64,000 nt of DNA from Rhodanobacter panaciterrae (GTDB lineage: Bacteria; Pseudomonadota; Gammaproteobacteria; Xanthomonadales; Rhodanobacteraceae). Each line of letters begins with the position of its first letter. Positions within the stretch are counted from its first letter, which is position 1. The DNA lies in the NCBI RefSeq assembly GCF_014651895.1, contig NZ_BMXT01000002.1, positions 248,001-312,000 on the forward strand. The letters are read 5' to 3'. Under the pieces are notes generated by a model. The model made no database searches. It saw only the letters and a list, made by a program, of their open reading frames with translations, and was not told the origin of the DNA. The position numbers and the translations under genes are program-made. This document shows, piece after piece, positions 62,328-64,000 of this stretch.

Positions 62328-63647
62328 ATGCACGATCAACTCGCCAAGCTGTATCCGCACCATCTGGCCACCGTGCGCGAGCGCGCCGACCGGGCACTCG
62401 CACTGGGCGGCTTCGATCACCTGCTGATCGCCGCCGGCACACCGCTGCGCAAGTTCCTCGACGACCAGGATTACCCGTTCGTGGTCAATCCGCACTTCAA
62501 GCACTGGCTGCCGCTGACCGACGCGCCGGGCAGCTGGATCGCCTACACCCCGGGCCGCAAGCCGAAGCTGATTTTCCTGCAGCCGCGCGACTACTGGCAT
62601 GTCGTGCCGCAGGCACCGCACGGCTACTGGGTCGAGCACTTCGACATCGTGATCGTGCGCAACGCCGCCGACGCGCTGGCTGAACTGCCCGCCGGCAAGC
62701 GCGCGGTGATCGCCGCCGCCTGCCCCACCGTCGATGGCGTCGAGGCGAACAACCCGCCAGTCGTACTCGACTACCTGCACTGGTACCGCAGCTACAAGAC
62801 GCCGTACGAACTCGCCCTGATGCGCGAAGCCAGTCGCATCGGCGCGCGCGCGCACCGCGCGGCCGAGGCCTCCTTCCGTGCCGGCCGCAGCGAGTTCGGC
62901 ATCCACCTGACCTATCTCGCCGCCGCGCGGCAGACCGATGCCGAACTGCCGTACGCCAGCATCGTCGGCCTGAACGAGCATGGCGCGGTGCTGCACTACA
63001 CGAACTTTGACCGCATGCCGCCGGCGCACAGCCGCTCGTTCCTGATCGACGCCGGCGCCAGCGCGGCCGGCTACGCCAGCGATATCACGCGCACCTACGC
63101 AGCGCCGCAGGCAGCGAAATTCCAGGCCTTGATCGACAGCGTCGACGCCGCGCAGCAGGGTTTCGTCGCGAAAGTGCGCGCCGGCCAGAGTTATCCCGAA
63201 CTGCACATCCATGCCCATCACGTGCTGGCCGGCGTATTGCGCGAGCACGGCTTCATTCGCATGAGCGCCGAGAGCGCGGTCGAGTCCGGCGTCAGCAGCG
63301 CGTTCTTCCCGCACGGCCTCGGTCATCCGATCGGCCTGCAGGTGCACGACGTCGCCGGCTTCCAGCAGAGCGAGCACGGCGGTAGCATCGCGCGCCCGGA
63401 AGGTCATCCGTATCTGCGCATGACCCGCGTACTGGAACCGGGCATGGTGGTGACGATCGAACCCGGCCTGTACTTCATCGACATGCTGCTGGCCGAATTG
63501 CGCGACAAACCGTTCGCCGGCGATATCGACTGGGCCAGGGTCGATGCGTTCCGCCAGTACGGCGGCATCCGCATCGAGGACGATGTGGTGTGCACCGATA
63601 GCGCACCGGAGAACCTCACCCGCGACGCGTTCGCGCGGCACGACTGA
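62328..63647 (+). CDS. pepQ: Xaa-Pro dipeptidase PepQ
   Basis: A 439-residue M24-family metallopeptidase that hydrolyses X-Pro dipeptides. The five metal ligands lie in LIDAGASAAGYASDITRTY (two Asp), FFPHGLGHPIGLQVHD (His), TIEPGLYF (Glu) and GGIRIEDDVV (Glu). Length and sequence match PepQ (E. coli 443). ATG 62328 is chosen for its GGAG ribosome-binding site; the frame is open to 62109 but without similarity. Confidence 0.95.
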   Translation: MHDQLAKLYPHHLATVRERADRALALGGFDHLLIAAGTPLRKFLDDQDYPFVVNPHFKHWLPLTDAPGSWIAYTPGRKPKLIFLQPRDYWHVVPQAPHGYWVEHFDIVIVRNAADALAELPAGKRAVIAAACPTVDGVEANNPPVVLDYLHWYRSYKTPYELALMREASRIGARAHRAAEASFRAGRSEFGIHLTYLAAARQTDAELPYASIVGLNEHGAVLHYTNFDRMPPAHSRSFLIDAGASAAGYASDITRTYAAPQAAKFQALIDSVDAAQQGFVAKVRAGQSYPELHIHAHHVLAGVLREHGFIRMSAESAVESGVSSAFFPHGLGHPIGLQVHDVAGFQQSEHGGSIARPEGHPYLRMTRVLEPGMVVTIEPGLYFIDMLLAELRDKPFAGDIDWARVDAFRQYGGIRIEDDVVCTDSAPENLTRDAFARHD

Positions 63648-63734
63648 GCGGGCCAACCGTCACAGCCGCACCGTATACTCGACGCTCCAGAGGTCGATCG
63701 ATCTCCGTGACGGGCCGGGGGGCTTGCGCAAGGC

Positions 63735-64000
63735 ATGGAATTACCAGAAAGCGGCATTGACCTGAGTCCGACCCTGATCGTCGAGGACAACGGCCCAATG
63801 CAACAGCGTCTGCGGCGACTGCTGACCGATCTGATCGGCGCCGATGCACAGATCACCGCCGTCGACAGCATCGCCGCCGCCAAGGCGCAACTGGGCGAGA
63901 ACGCGACCAGCATGGCCCTGATCGACATCGGCCTGCCCGACGGCAACGGCATCGACCTGATCGCATGGCTGCATGTCCACCATCCGCAAGTAACCACGGT
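63735..64000 (+). CDS. Response regulator receiver protein, 3' end outside window
   Basis: The first 88 residues of a response regulator. The acidic pocket begins with ED in LIVEDNGPMQQRLRRLL, and the phosphorylation site is the Asp in ALIDIGLPDGNGIDL. The output domain lies beyond the window, so the pathway cannot be stated; the spacing of the motifs suggests a LuxR/NarL-type regulator, but this is only a guess. ATG 63735 is the likely start, with a weak ribosome-binding site. Confidence 0.88.
   Translation, partial: MELPESGIDLSPTLIVEDNGPMQQRLRRLLTDLIGADAQITAVDSIAAAKAQLGENATSMALIDIGLPDGNGIDLIAWLHVHHPQVTT

Noticed and set aside
63674-63679. TATACT as a promoter of the response regulator gene
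   Set aside because: No -35 at the right distance, and the hexamer alone is common.

Overview
The window is GC-rich chromosomal DNA of a gammaproteobacterium. It is most likely from the Xanthomonadales/Lysobacterales, probably a Rhodanobacter/Dyella-type Rhodanobacteraceae. This is inferred from the gene neighbourhoods (rpoZ-spoT-ridA-recG, pilMNOPQ divergent from a class A penicillin-binding protein, yicC/rph/rdgB/hemW next to a PilZ protein) and from abundant G/C-rich intergenic palindromes. No database search was possible. There is no sign of a phage, plasmid, CRISPR array, tRNA or rRNA gene.

Layout. 1-8.7 kb: an exopolysaccharide/capsule export locus of the Gfc/Yjb (group 4 capsule) type. 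A Wzc/Etk tyrosine autokinase (cut by the window edge) and its Wzb/Etp phosphatase run leftward. Two tandem GfcA/YjbE-like small secreted proteins, a Wza/GfcE exporter, and GfcB, GfcC and GfcD homologues run rightward. 8.7-20.8 kb: assorted transport and metabolism genes: a Rieske protein, an EamA exporter, an AtoE-like fatty acid transporter, a MacAB-like ABC efflux set, a fumarylacetoacetate hydrolase-family enzyme, MscL, an M28 peptidase and a lipoprotein. This stretch is peppered with copies of one branched palindromic repeat. 20.9-26.4 kb: an RND efflux pair, its likely MarR regulator, and a divergent macro-domain protein.

26.4-33.4 kb: a six-gene moxR-bat operon in which almost every gene overlaps the next. 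33.5-38.8 kb: pilMNOPQ, the type IV pilus alignment complex and secretin. 39-45 kb: PBP1A, an uncharacterised protein, citrate synthase, L31 type B and a nucleoside hydrolase. 45.3-50.5 kb: rpoZ-spoT-ridA-recG. 50.7-55.2 kb: the Mla lipid-transport system, with mlaA rightward and mlaFEDCB leftward, and an MlaD carrying two MCE domains. 55.2-64 kb: gmk, yicC, rph, rdgB, hemW, a DUF1631-PilZ pair, pepQ and the start of a response regulator.

Envelope biology dominates: polysaccharide export, pilus assembly, peptidoglycan synthesis, outer-membrane lipid asymmetry and several efflux pumps. Housekeeping genes sit between these blocks. The points most worth a second look are the duplicated gfcA-like genes with shared promoter elements and strong terminators, the tandem-MCE MlaD, the BatB-type protein with a broken metal-binding motif, the uniformly oriented repeat family, and the coupled DUF1631-PilZ pair.
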